In this document: positions 1 through 7,023 of the stretch, in pieces | How the letters are laid out: every line of letters begins with the position of its first letter | How positions within the stretch are numbered: position 1 is the stretch's first letter | DNA from: Nocardiopsaceae bacterium | GTDB taxonomy: Bacteria; Actinomycetota; Actinomycetes; Streptosporangiales; Streptosporangiaceae | Assembly (NCBI GenBank): GCA_031254715.1 | Contig: JAIRTY010000716.1 | Location: forward strand, 1-9,638 | Direction: 5' to 3' | Length of the DNA: 9,638 nt | The notes under the pieces: generated by a model | The model's input: only the letters and a program-made list of their open reading frames with translations | Told to the model about the DNA's origin: nothing | Database searches by the model: none | Position numbers and translations under genes: made by a program

Positions 1-62
1 TATGTCCGTGATAGAGAAGGCTGGGAGCCACCACCTGAGAACCAACGACAAGGACATTAAAA

Positions 63-140
63 ATGCCAGAACTCCTCATCGACTTCATCACTTCGCTCGA
101 TGGCTATGCGGCTGCCGACGGCTGGCCGGGCTGGTGGGGG
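63..140 (+). pseudogene. N-terminal fragment of a RibD/DHFR-family reductase, cut off after about 26 codons
   Basis: An ATG at 63 is preceded by AAGGA at 50-54 with an 8-nt spacer, a good ribosome binding site. The first residues, MPELLIDFITSLDGYAAA followed by DGWPGWWG, match my recollection of the N-terminus of the RibD C-terminal/dihydrofolate-reductase-like family, where a short hydrophobic strand leads to an SLDG turn and a WPG[FW]WG segment. Complete members are roughly 180-200 residues. Here the family-like reading stops at about base 140. The same frame then runs through ABC-transporter sequence and hits a stop at 267-269. Only the promoter-proximal start of the gene survives, so no enzyme activity is expected. 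The family call rests on a short motif and is an inference from memory. That this is a separate gene start fused to the next gene is well supported by the RBS and the frame switch. Confidence 0.6.
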
Positions 141-772
141 CGGGCCGGACCGAGGTTGCCGAGACGGTGTTCGGCATCCGCCGGCCCGAGGCCGGCAGCG
201 TGCGCTTCGACGGCAGGCCGCTGCCGGCGGGCGACCCGGCAGCAGCGATCGCCCGGGGCGTCTGCATGATGACCGAGGACCGTAAGGACAGCGGCCTGTT
301 CCTTGACATGCCGATCCGGGCCAACATCGCCGCGCCGAGCCTGACCCGGCTGCGGCGGGGGCCGCTGGTGAACGACCGGGGCAGCCGCGATCTGGCCCTG
401 CACTACATGCGGCGGCTGCAGATCCGTGCCCCGTCGGCCGAGACACCGGTGAGCCGGCTGTCCGGGGGCAACCAGCAGAAGGTGCTGATCGCGATGTGGC
501 TCGCGACCGACCCGCGGGTGCTGATCGCGGACGAGCCGACCAAGGGCGTCGACGTGGGCGCCAAGGACGAGATCCACCACATCCTCGCCGCACTGCGCGA
601 GGAGGGGGCGGGCGTGCTGCTGATCTCGTCCGACCCGCGTGAGACCCGGCGGCTCGCCGACCGGGTCCTGGTCATGCGTAAGGGCCGCATCGTCGCGGAA
701 CTGCCCGGCGATGTGACAGAAGGAGAGATTGTCGCCTATGCCTCAGGAGCTTCAGGCGGGACAGCCGCCTAG
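122..772 (+). CDS. Sugar ABC transporter ATP-binding protein (RbsA/MglA type), C-terminal half only, 5'-truncated
   Basis: This is the second nucleotide-binding domain of a two-domain sugar ABC ATPase, which powers import through the adjacent permease. From the first family-like residue at base 122 one reads GLVGAGRT, the degenerate Walker A with Arg in place of Lys that is usual for the second domain. Further on come a TEDRKDSG segment, the signature LSGGNQQK (bases 458-481), Walker B VLIADEPT followed by KGVDVGAK, and ISSDPRE. About 216 residues are present. Family members have about 500, so the whole first domain, with the catalytically better Walker A, is missing. The frame stays open upstream to base 2, but that stretch resembles no transporter and partly encodes another protein in a different frame. 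There is no proper start for this half. The 3' end overlaps the permease start by 35 bp, a normal coupled arrangement. Unless the truncation is an assembly chimera, the importer lacks a complete ATPase in cis. Confidence 0.88.
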   Translation: MAGLVGAGRTEVAETVFGIRRPEAGSVRFDGRPLPAGDPAAAIARGVCMMTEDRKDSGLFLDMPIRANIAAPSLTRLRRGPLVNDRGSRDLALHYMRRLQIRAPSAETPVSRLSGGNQQKVLIAMWLATDPRVLIADEPTKGVDVGAKDEIHHILAALREEGAGVLLISSDPRETRRLADRVLVMRKGRIVAELPGDVTEGEIVAYASGASGGTAA

Positions 773-1814
773 CAGTCAGCCGCCGGCCGTGGCTGCGGGC
801 GCGGGCCGTGTATCCTCCGGCCGCGTCCGCGATGTGGCCCGGCGGCTGCTGGTGCAGCGAGAGGCGGCGCTCGCCGGGTTCATCGTCGTGTTCTGCGCCG
901 TGCTGACGTTCGCCAACTCGAGCTTCCTCACGGTCGGGAACATCGAAGCGGTCCTGCTCGGGGTGTCTGTCGAGGGCATGATCGCGGTGGGCATGACCGT
1001 CCTGCTGGCCTCCGGCGGGTTCGACCTGTCGGTCGGCTCGGTGCTGGCCTTCGGCGGCGTGGTGGGCGGCCTGATCGTGCTGGGCGGCGTGCCCGCCCCG
1101 GCGGCGATCCTGCTGGCGGTCGTGGTCTGCGCCGCGATCGGCTTGATCAACGGCTTCCTCATCGCCAAGGCGAAGATCAACTGCTTCATCGTCACGCTCG
1201 GGGCGCTGAGCGTCGTCCAGGGCGGAGTCCTGCTCGCCGCCGGCGGTTTCGGGGTCACCAACCTGCCATCGGCGTTCACGGCCATCGGGCAGAAGTCGAT
1301 CGCGACCGTGCAGCTGCCGATCATCATCGTGATCGTCCTGGCCATCATCGGCGACTTCCTGCTGCGCCGGGGCCGCGTCTTCCGCTACGCCTACTACGTC
1401 GGCAGCAACGAGCGCGCCGCCCGGCTGACCGGGATCCCGGTGGAGCGGGTGCAGATGGCCGGCTACGTGCTCACCGCCGCGCTGGCGGGGTTTGCCGGGG
1501 TGGTCCAGGCGGCGCGGTTCGGGTCCGCGTCGGTGGAGGTAGGCCAGACCACGCCGCTTGATGTGATCGCGGCCGTGGTCATCGGCGGCGCGTCCCTGGC
1601 CGGCGGCGCCGGCACGGTGCTCGGGTCCATGCTCGGCGTGCTGCTGCTCCAGCTCATCATCAACGCGCTCAACCTGCTCGGCGTGGCGACCTACTGGCAG
1701 CCCATCGCATCCGGGCTGGTCCTGATCGTCGCGGTGGGCGTCGATGTCCTCACCGGCCGGCTCCAGACAAGCCGGCTCCGATCCCGGCTGGCACGGCTGC
1801 GAAGCAGCGCCTAG
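738..1814 (+). CDS. Sugar ABC transporter permease (RbsC/BPD_transp_2 family)
   Basis: This integral membrane subunit of a ribose/galactose/xylose-type importer forms the channel and docks to the ATPase. It has about 358 residues, near the usual family length. A hydrophilic N-terminal tail of about 40 residues is followed by many hydrophobic segments, starting with AGFIVVFCAVLTFANSSF. The conserved family stretch VGMTVLLASGGFDLSVGSV is present. So is the cytoplasmic coupling loop GSNERAARLTGIPVERVQ (residues about 222-239), followed by the hydrophobic segment GYVLTAALAGFAGVVQAARF. A second conserved region, TTPLDVIAAVVIGGASLAGG, lies near residue 280. I chose ATG 738, with GAAGGAG at 719-725 upstream. 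A TTG at 729 is in frame but only 3 nt from that site. The gene overlaps the ATPase gene and is followed 45 nt later by the binding protein. The substrate cannot be read from the sequence. Confidence 0.93.
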   Translation: MPQELQAGQPPSSQPPAVAAGAGRVSSGRVRDVARRLLVQREAALAGFIVVFCAVLTFANSSFLTVGNIEAVLLGVSVEGMIAVGMTVLLASGGFDLSVGSVLAFGGVVGGLIVLGGVPAPAAILLAVVVCAAIGLINGFLIAKAKINCFIVTLGALSVVQGGVLLAAGGFGVTNLPSAFTAIGQKSIATVQLPIIIVIVLAIIGDFLLRRGRVFRYAYYVGSNERAARLTGIPVERVQMAGYVLTAALAGFAGVVQAARFGSASVEVGQTTPLDVIAAVVIGGASLAGGAGTVLGSMLGVLLLQLIINALNLLGVATYWQPIASGLVLIVAVGVDVLTGRLQTSRLRSRLARLRSSA

Positions 1815-1859
1815 CCGCCCCGCAGCACAACGACAGCGACAAGAAAGGAAGGGCCAGCG

Positions 1860-2894
1860 ATGGATCTCAAGCAGGTGGCCCGAAGAGATCTGCTGCGCGC
1901 GACCGGTGGCCTCGGCGCCGGCGCGGGCCTTGCGACGCTCCTCGCGGCGTGCGGGCAAACGGCGTCCGGCGCCTCGGCCAAGAGCTCGTCGACAGCCATG
2001 TCCAAGCCCAAGCAGGGCAACGGCACCTACATCGCGGTGTCGATGCTCAACAGCCTTCCCTACTTCTACGACCACCATCTCGGCATGACCATGGCGGGCA
2101 AGTGGCTGGGGGTCACCACGAAGTTCGTTGGCCCCTCCAACCTCGACCTCTCCGGGATGATCTCCGACCTGGACTCGGCCATCTCCGAGGGAGTATCCGG
2201 CCTGGTCGTGGTCGGATTCGACCCGTCCCTGGCGCCGTCGATCAACAAGGCAATCGCCGCGGGCATCCCCACCGTCACCGTGGACTCCGACGTACCCAAC
2301 TCCAACCGCCTGTGCTTCCTCGGCACCGGCAACTACGAAGCCGGGGTGCTCGGCGCCAAGCAGCTGATCAAGCTCATCGGCGGCTCCGGGAAGGTCGCCC
2401 TGGTCACCAAGACCGGGCAGGACAACCTGAACCAGCGGGTGGCCGGCTACCAGGACACGCTGAAGAAGGCGGGCGTGGACGTGGTCGCGGTGCTCAACGA
2501 CAACTCCGACCCCACCCAGGCCGCCTCCGTCGTGACCGCCGCGATGCGCCGCACCCCCGACCTGAAAGGCGTGGGCTGCGTGGAGGCCTCCGGCGGCAGC
2601 GGCGCTGGCACCGCCGTGCGCGAGGCGGGCAAGACCGGCCAGATCAAGATCGTCAGCATGGACCGGGACCCGGAGACCCTCAACCTCATCCAGAAGGGGA
2701 TCATCCAGGCCACGGTCGCGCAGAAGACGGCATTGATGAGTTTCCTCGGCACGGTGGTGTGCCAGGCCGCGCAGACCATCGATATCCCGATCACCAAGGA
2801 CAACAAGGCCTCCGGGATCACCGAGCTCCCCGCCAGTGTCGACACCGGCGTGGAAATGGTCACCACCGCCAACGCGAAGTACTGGCAGCGCTAA
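1860..2894 (+). CDS. Sugar ABC transporter substrate-binding lipoprotein (Peripla_BP_4 type)
   Basis: This is the extracytoplasmic solute receptor for the adjacent permease, probably anchored to the outer face of the membrane. It has 344 residues. The N-terminus has a twin arginine (ARRDLLR, Arg8-Arg9), a short hydrophobic core and a lipobox LAAC with the acylated Cys at residue 31, so a Tat-exported lipoprotein is likely. A Ser/Ala/Lys-rich linker follows. The fold is that of ribose/xylose-type binding proteins: YIAVSMLNSLPYF as first strand, EGVSGLVVVGFDPSLAPSINKAIAAGIPTVTVDSD, then GTGNYEAGVLGAKQLIKLIGG, and GQIKIVSMDRDPETLNLIQKG near the C-terminus. ATG 1860 has AAAGGA at 1844-1849 with 10 nt spacing. 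It lies between the permease (45 nt upstream) and the dehydratase (22 nt downstream). That ties transport to the catabolic genes and suggests the imported ligand feeds them. Confidence 0.93.
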   Translation: MDLKQVARRDLLRATGGLGAGAGLATLLAACGQTASGASAKSSSTAMSKPKQGNGTYIAVSMLNSLPYFYDHHLGMTMAGKWLGVTTKFVGPSNLDLSGMISDLDSAISEGVSGLVVVGFDPSLAPSINKAIAAGIPTVTVDSDVPNSNRLCFLGTGNYEAGVLGAKQLIKLIGGSGKVALVTKTGQDNLNQRVAGYQDTLKKAGVDVVAVLNDNSDPTQAASVVTAAMRRTPDLKGVGCVEASGGSGAGTAVREAGKTGQIKIVSMDRDPETLNLIQKGIIQATVAQKTALMSFLGTVVCQAAQTIDIPITKDNKASGITELPASVDTGVEMVTTANAKYWQR

Positions 2895-2916
2895 CGAAGG
2901 CGAGGGGCGCGAAAGC

Positions 2917-4122
2917 GTGAAGATCACCAAGGTCGAGACCCTCCGCCTCGGCGAGATCCCCAACCTGCTGTACGTCCGGATCCACACCGACGAGGGAATC
3001 ACCGGGCTGGGCGAGACATACCTTGGTGCAGCGGCCGTCGAGGCGTACCTGCACGAGACGGCGGCCCCGATCCTGCTCGGCAGCGACCCGCTGCGCATCG
3101 AGCACACCAGCGCGGCGCTGCGCGGCTACCTCGGATACGCCAGCACCGGCGCGGAAACGCGGGGCGCCTCCGCGGTGGACATCGCACTGTGGGACATCTT
3201 CGGCAAGGCTGCCGGGCAGCCGCTGTACCAGCTGCTGGGCGGGGCGAGCCGGGACCGGGTCCGCGTGTACAACACCTGCGCCGGCTACGAGTACAACCGG
3301 CGCCGGCCGGTGCAGGCGGTCGGCAACTGGGGCCTGCCGGACGGCAGCTCGCGCGGCCCGTACGAGGACCTGGACGCGTTCCTGCACCGTCCCGGCGAAC
3401 TGGCGGAAAGCCTCCTCGACGAGGGAATCTCGGGGATGAAGATCTGGCCGTTCGACCCCTACGCCGAGCGCACCGGTGGCCACTACATTTCACCGGCCGA
3501 TCTCAAGGAGGCGCTGGAACCATTCAGGAAGATCCGCAAGGCGGTCGGCGGCGGGATGGACATCATGGTGGAGTTCCATGGGCTGTGGGACCTGCCGGCC
3601 GCCAGCCGGATCGCCCGCGCCCTGGAGGAGTTCGAGCCGTTCTGGTTCGAGGACCCGCTGCGGGCAGACGATCTCGGGGCCCTCGCCGAGTACGCCCGCG
3701 CGACGGCCGTGCCTGTCACGCTGAGCGAGACGGTGTCCGGCCGGAGGGCCTTCCGCGACCTGCTGGAACGGCGCATCCCCGGGGTCGTGATGTTCGATGT
3801 GGGCTGGTGCGGCGGCATGTCGGAGGCCAAGAAGATCACTGCCATGGCCGAGGCCTATCAGCTGCCGGTGGCACCCCACGACTGCACCGGCCCGGTCGTG
3901 TTCACGGCCGCCGTCCACCTGTCCGTCCACGCGCCCAACGCGATGGTGCAGGAGATGGTGCGCGCCTACTACAGCGACTGGTACCGCGAGCTGGTGACCG
4001 CCCTGCCCCCGCTGGAGGCTGGTTACATCGCGCCTCCCGAGGGCCCGGGGCTCGGCACCGAGCTCGTCCCGGGCCTTGAGCGCCGCCCTGATGCCAGCGT
4101 GCGCATCAGCGACGGCCGGTGA
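2917..4122 (+). CDS. Mandelate racemase/muconate lactonizing enzyme family protein, probable sugar-acid dehydratase
   Basis: This enolase-superfamily enzyme of the mandelate racemase subgroup most likely dehydrates an aldonic acid to a 2-keto-3-deoxy acid in the cytoplasm. I chose GTG 2917, with GAGGGG at 2902-2907 and 9 nt spacing, giving 401 residues and the expected MKITKVETLRLGE start. An open frame continues upstream to 2836 inside the preceding gene but is not family-like. The capping domain (about 1-125) includes GETYLG and VDIALWDIFGKAAGQPLYQLLGG. The barrel has Lys175 (GMKIWPFD), Mg ligands Glu219 (MVEFHG), Glu245 (FWFEDP) and Glu271 (LSETVSG), and the Asp294/His321 dyad (MFDVGWCGG; VAPHDCTGP). 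The second Lys of the usual KxK pair is replaced by Trp177. Evenly spaced Glu ligands and the His-Asp pair place it in the mandelate racemase subgroup. The substrate is not assignable. Context (lactonase, dehydrogenases, sugar importer) favours an aldonate such as a pentonate or 6-deoxyhexonate. Confidence 0.9.
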   Translation: MKITKVETLRLGEIPNLLYVRIHTDEGITGLGETYLGAAAVEAYLHETAAPILLGSDPLRIEHTSAALRGYLGYASTGAETRGASAVDIALWDIFGKAAGQPLYQLLGGASRDRVRVYNTCAGYEYNRRRPVQAVGNWGLPDGSSRGPYEDLDAFLHRPGELAESLLDEGISGMKIWPFDPYAERTGGHYISPADLKEALEPFRKIRKAVGGGMDIMVEFHGLWDLPAASRIARALEEFEPFWFEDPLRADDLGALAEYARATAVPVTLSETVSGRRAFRDLLERRIPGVVMFDVGWCGGMSEAKKITAMAEAYQLPVAPHDCTGPVVFTAAVHLSVHAPNAMVQEMVRAYYSDWYRELVTALPPLEAGYIAPPEGPGLGTELVPGLERRPDASVRISDGR

Positions 4123-4144
4123 GCCCGGGCCGGGAGAGCTTGCA

Positions 4145-5197
4145 GTGTTCGCTGCCCGCTGGTACGGCCGCCGGGATGTCCGGGTCGAACAGGTAGCCGA
4201 CCCGGAGCCCGGCCCCGATGAGGTGCTGGTTGCCGTGGAGCTGTGCGGCCTGTGCGGCACCGACCTGGAGGAGTACTCCTGCGGCCCGGTCAGCGTGCCG
4301 GTCACCACGCCGAACCCGCTGACCGGCAGGACCGCGCCGATCGTGCTCGGCCATGAGATCGTCGGCACCGTGGCCGCCCGCGGGGCGAACGGGAACGGCC
4401 CGGCGATCGGCACCCGCGTGATCCCCGATGTCGTGCTCGGCTGCGGCGGCTGCTGGTGGTGCCGGCGGCACCAGGAGGGCCTCTGCCCCGACGGCGCGGT
4501 GATCGGCCTGCACGCCGACGGCGGCCTGGCGCAGTACGTGGTGTGCCCGGCCGACACGTGCGTCGTGGTCCCGGAAACGGTCGGGCCGGAGGTCGCGGTG
4601 TTCGCCGAGCCGGCCTCGGTGGCGGTGCGGGCGGTGCGCAAGGCGGGTGACCTCACCGGTGCCACGCTCGCCGTGATCGGCGCCGGCACGGTGGGCATGC
4701 TCGTCGCTCAGGTGGCCCGGGCCGCCGGAGCCGGCCAGGTCATCGCGGTGGATCCGGTGCCAGCGCGGCGCGAGCTCGCCGCCCGGCTCGGCGCGGACGC
4801 CGCCTTCGCGCCGGAGGAGGCCGCGGCCGGCGTGACGGCCAGGACCGCGGGGGCTGGCGCGGACGCGGTCCTCGAGTGCTCGGGCGCACCCGGGACCCTG
4901 GCGGCGGCGGTCCGGCTTGCCCGCGCCGCGGGCACGGTCGTTCTCGTCGGCTTCCGTGACGCCGATGAGCCGCTGCCGCTGCTGCCGGTGGTGCTCGGCG
5001 AGAAGCGGCTCTGCGGCTCGGCCGCTCATCTGTGGGACGAGGACGTGACCGCCGCGGTGCGGCTGCTGACCGCCGGCATCGTCGACCCGCGGCAGCTGCC
5101 GTCCGCCCGGATCCCGCTCTCGGAGGTGGTCACCGGGGGCTTCGCCGCGCCGCTGCCCGGCCGCAAGGTGCTCGTCGATCCCCGCCCACCGTCCTGA
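4145..5197 (+). CDS. Zinc-dependent medium-chain alcohol dehydrogenase (butanediol/sorbitol dehydrogenase-like)
   Basis: This cytoplasmic NAD(P)-dependent oxidoreductase interconverts an alcohol or polyol and a carbonyl. With GTG 4145 as start (GGGAGAG at 4132-4138, 6 nt spacing) it has 350 residues, typical for the family. A TTG at 4076 and an ATG at 4091 are in frame but lie inside the preceding gene. Catalytic zinc ligands are visible: Cys37 (CGLCGTD), His70-Glu71 (GHE) and Glu155 (FAEPAS). The structural zinc lobe has four cysteines, Cys100, 103, 106 and 114. The Rossmann motif GAGTVG is at 179-184, with an acidic residue ending the next strand (AVDP), which favours NAD. The loop between Asp40 and His70, reading GPVSVPVTTPNPLTGRTAP, resembles (R,R)-butanediol dehydrogenases as I recall them. 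In this operon a sugar-derived alcohol is a more likely substrate. It begins 22 nt after the dehydratase gene. Confidence 0.92.
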   Translation: MFAARWYGRRDVRVEQVADPEPGPDEVLVAVELCGLCGTDLEEYSCGPVSVPVTTPNPLTGRTAPIVLGHEIVGTVAARGANGNGPAIGTRVIPDVVLGCGGCWWCRRHQEGLCPDGAVIGLHADGGLAQYVVCPADTCVVVPETVGPEVAVFAEPASVAVRAVRKAGDLTGATLAVIGAGTVGMLVAQVARAAGAGQVIAVDPVPARRELAARLGADAAFAPEEAAAGVTARTAGAGADAVLECSGAPGTLAAAVRLARAAGTVVLVGFRDADEPLPLLPVVLGEKRLCGSAAHLWDEDVTAAVRLLTAGIVDPRQLPSARIPLSEVVTGGFAAPLPGRKVLVDPRPPS

Positions 5198-5202
5198 CCG
5201 AG

Positions 5203-5254
5203 AGACAGGACCCCAAGACAGGACGCGCAGACAGGACCCGAAGACAGGAAGAGC
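5203..5254 (+). repeat. Four 13-bp tandem repeats carrying AGACAGGA, the last serving as ribosome binding site
   Basis: AGACAGGA occurs at 5203-5210, 5216-5223, 5229-5236 and 5242-5249, an exact 13-bp period. The intervening five bases are CCCCA, CGCGC and CCCGA, and the last copy runs into AGAGCC and the ATG at 5256. The array fills most of the 58-nt gap between the alcohol dehydrogenase and lactonase genes. The fourth AGGA is 6 nt from the start codon and acts as Shine-Dalgarno. GTCCTG at 5191-5196, overlapping the upstream stop codon, is complementary to CAGGAC in the first three copies, so small hairpins are possible. Confidence 0.9.
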
Positions 5255-5255
5255 C

Positions 5256-6131
5256 ATGGTCGCGACCATCACCGCCGAACTCGTCCTCGACGCGCGCGCC
5301 CAGGTGGGCGAGGGCGCCACCTGGGACGCGGCGGCCCGCAGGCTCATCTGGGTCGACATCACCCGGGGCCTGGTTCATGAATTACGCCAGGACGGGCAGG
5401 CCCGCTCGTGGGACGCGGGCGAGGACGTCGGCGCCGCCGTGCCCAGGAAGCCGGGCGGCCTGCTCCTCGCGGTCCGCAGCGGCTTCACTGCCCTGGCCGA
5501 CGACGGCACGCTGGCGCCGGTCGCCCTGGTCGAGGCCGATGTCACCGCCAACCGGATGAACGACGGCAAGTGCGACCCGCAGGGCCGGTTCTGGGCCGGC
5601 ACCATGCCCTACCAGGACACCCCCGGTGCCGGGTCGCTGTACCGGCTGGACACCGACGCGAGCGTGCACCGGGTGCTGACCGCGCTCACGCTGCCCAACG
5701 GGCTGGGCTGGAGCCCGGACGGGAGCACGTTCTATTTCATCGACAGCGGCACGCAAGGTGTTGACGCCTTCGGCTTCGATCCCGGCGAGGGCGTCCTGAC
5801 CCGCCAGCGCCGGGCGGTCACGGTCGAGCCCGCCGACGGCATGCCCGACGGCATGACCGTCGATGACGAGGGATGCCTGTGGGTCGCCCTGTGGGGCGGC
5901 GGTGCCGTGCGGCGCTACCGGCCGGACGGCACCCTCGACACGATCGTCCGGGTGCCGGCCTCCCAGGTCACCAGCTGCGCGTTCGGCGGCCCCGACGGCG
6001 CCGACCTCTATATCACCACCGCCGCCCACCAGCTCAGCGCCGCCCGGCTCGCGGCCGAGCCCCACGCCGGCGGGCTGTTCTGCTGCCGGCCCGGAGTCAC
6101 CGGCCCTGCCGCCACCCCCTACGGCGGCTGA
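5256..6131 (+). CDS. SMP-30/gluconolactonase/LRE family protein, probable sugar lactonase
   Basis: This is a six-bladed beta-propeller, metal-dependent lactonase that probably hydrolyses an aldonolactone to the open acid. It has 291 residues, the usual size. The divalent-metal ligands of SMP-30 can be followed: Glu19 (GEGATW), Asn102 in NRMNDGKCDPQGRFWAGTM, Asn148 in LPNGLGWSPDG, and Asp198 in MPDGMTVDDEG. Other family blocks are YFIDSG and LWVALWGGGAVRRYRPDG. The start is ATG 5256, with AGGA of the last 13-bp repeat 6 nt upstream. No signal peptide is seen, so it is cytoplasmic. It lies between two dehydrogenases. In non-phosphorylative sugar oxidation this enzyme class acts between a sugar dehydrogenase and an aldonate dehydratase, and both classes are encoded here. 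Confidence 0.92.
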   Translation: MVATITAELVLDARAQVGEGATWDAAARRLIWVDITRGLVHELRQDGQARSWDAGEDVGAAVPRKPGGLLLAVRSGFTALADDGTLAPVALVEADVTANRMNDGKCDPQGRFWAGTMPYQDTPGAGSLYRLDTDASVHRVLTALTLPNGLGWSPDGSTFYFIDSGTQGVDAFGFDPGEGVLTRQRRAVTVEPADGMPDGMTVDDEGCLWVALWGGGAVRRYRPDGTLDTIVRVPASQVTSCAFGGPDGADLYITTAAHQLSAARLAAEPHAGGLFCCRPGVTGPAATPYGG

Positions 6132-6213
6132 CCACCGCAACGACGGCTGGCACCGGCGCGGATGCCCGGAGAACGAGAAGCCAGGATGGATGATGATGGC
6201 GGCGGAGGTGCGC

Positions 6214-6984
6214 ATGAGGCTGGCCGGAAAGCGGGTCCTGGTGACCGGGGGCGCCCAGGGCATCGGGCGCGCGATCGTGGCGAAGATGCGGGCCGAGGGA
6301 GCCCGTACCGCGTTCTGCGACAACGACGCGGCGGCAGCGGCGCACACCTGCTCTGAGCTGGCCGCCAGCGGGGAGCCGGTGCTGTTCGAGGCGGCTGACA
6401 TCACCAGCGAGACGGAGGTCGAGCGGGTCGTCGGGCGGGTCAGGGAACGGCTCGGCGGCATCGACGTCCTGGTCAACAACGCGGGCATCAACTCCTACTT
6501 CGATGCCGCGGCGATGACCGAGCAGGACTGGGACGGGGTGCTCGCGGTGGACCTGAAGGGCGCGTGGCTGTGCTGTAAGCACGTCCTGCCGTTGCTGCGA
6601 GCCGCCGGGGGCGGGTCGATCGTGAACATCGCCTCCATCCATGCCCGGCAGACCTGCCCGGGCATGTTCCCGTATGCGGTGGCCAAGTCCGGGCTCGTGG
6701 GCCTGACCCGCAGCCTCGCGCTGGACTGCGGCCGCGACAACATCCGGGTCAACGCCGTGTGCCCGGGTTGGACCCGGACCCGCCTGGTGACGGAGTTCTT
6801 CGCGCAGGAACCGGACCCGGTGGCGGCTGAGCGCCTGATCGCCGGGCAGCAGCCGCTGCAGCGCTTCGCGGAGCCGGAGGAGGTCGCGAACGTCGTCGCG
6901 TTCGTCGCCAGTGACGAGGCGAGCTTCATGACGGCGGCGGAGGTGTACGTCGACGGCGGCCTCGGGGCCATGCTCGCGACGTGA
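6214..6984 (+). CDS. Classical short-chain dehydrogenase/reductase (SDR)
   Basis: This NAD(P)(H)-dependent oxidoreductase has about 256 residues. The cofactor-binding TGGAQGIG is at residues 11-18, NNAG at 88-91, and the catalytic Ser141 (NIASIHA), Tyr154 and Lys158 (YAVAK) are all present. The C-terminal half has RVNAVCPGWTRT and ends FMTAAEVYVDGGLGAML, as in SDRs related to 3-oxoacyl-ACP reductase or sugar dehydrogenases. In this operon a sugar dehydrogenase, or a 2-keto-3-deoxy sugar acid dehydrogenase as in the L-fucose type pathway, is plausible, but the sequence does not decide. I chose ATG 6214 with GGAGG at 6204-6208. Three consecutive in-frame ATGs at 6190-6198 follow AGGA at 6183-6186 and could give a start 6 to 8 residues longer. 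It is the last gene of the operon, 82 nt after the lactonase, and converges on the sigma factor gene with a 39-nt gap that shows no clear terminator hairpin. Confidence 0.92.
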   Translation: MRLAGKRVLVTGGAQGIGRAIVAKMRAEGARTAFCDNDAAAAAHTCSELAASGEPVLFEAADITSETEVERVVGRVRERLGGIDVLVNNAGINSYFDAAAMTEQDWDGVLAVDLKGAWLCCKHVLPLLRAAGGGSIVNIASIHARQTCPGMFPYAVAKSGLVGLTRSLALDCGRDNIRVNAVCPGWTRTRLVTEFFAQEPDPVAAERLIAGQQPLQRFAEPEEVANVVAFVASDEASFMTAAEVYVDGGLGAMLAT

Positions 6985-7023
6985 CCTCCGCACCAGCCAG
7001 GACCCCGCCCGGTAATGAGCTCG

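Noticed and set aside
2..121. Possible genuine N-terminus of the ABC ATPase starting at ATG 2
   Set aside because: The 40 residues do not resemble an ABC domain, there is no room for an RBS, and the stretch contains the RBS and start of a different gene in another frame.
672..3107. Long open frame of 811 codons on the - strand
   Set aside because: It runs antisense through the permease and binding-protein genes, both clearly coding on the + strand. Its translation is His/Asp/Arg/Gly-rich low complexity, typical of a shadow frame in GC-rich DNA.
3490..6993. Other long - strand frames (3490-4698, 4106-5362, 5382-6491, 6097-6993)
   Set aside because: All lie opposite well-recognised + strand enzymes and show no family motifs.
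6985..7023. Expected bidirectional terminator between the convergent SDR and sigma genes
   Set aside because: Only a GAGCTC palindrome is seen in these 39 bases; no stem-loop worth calling.
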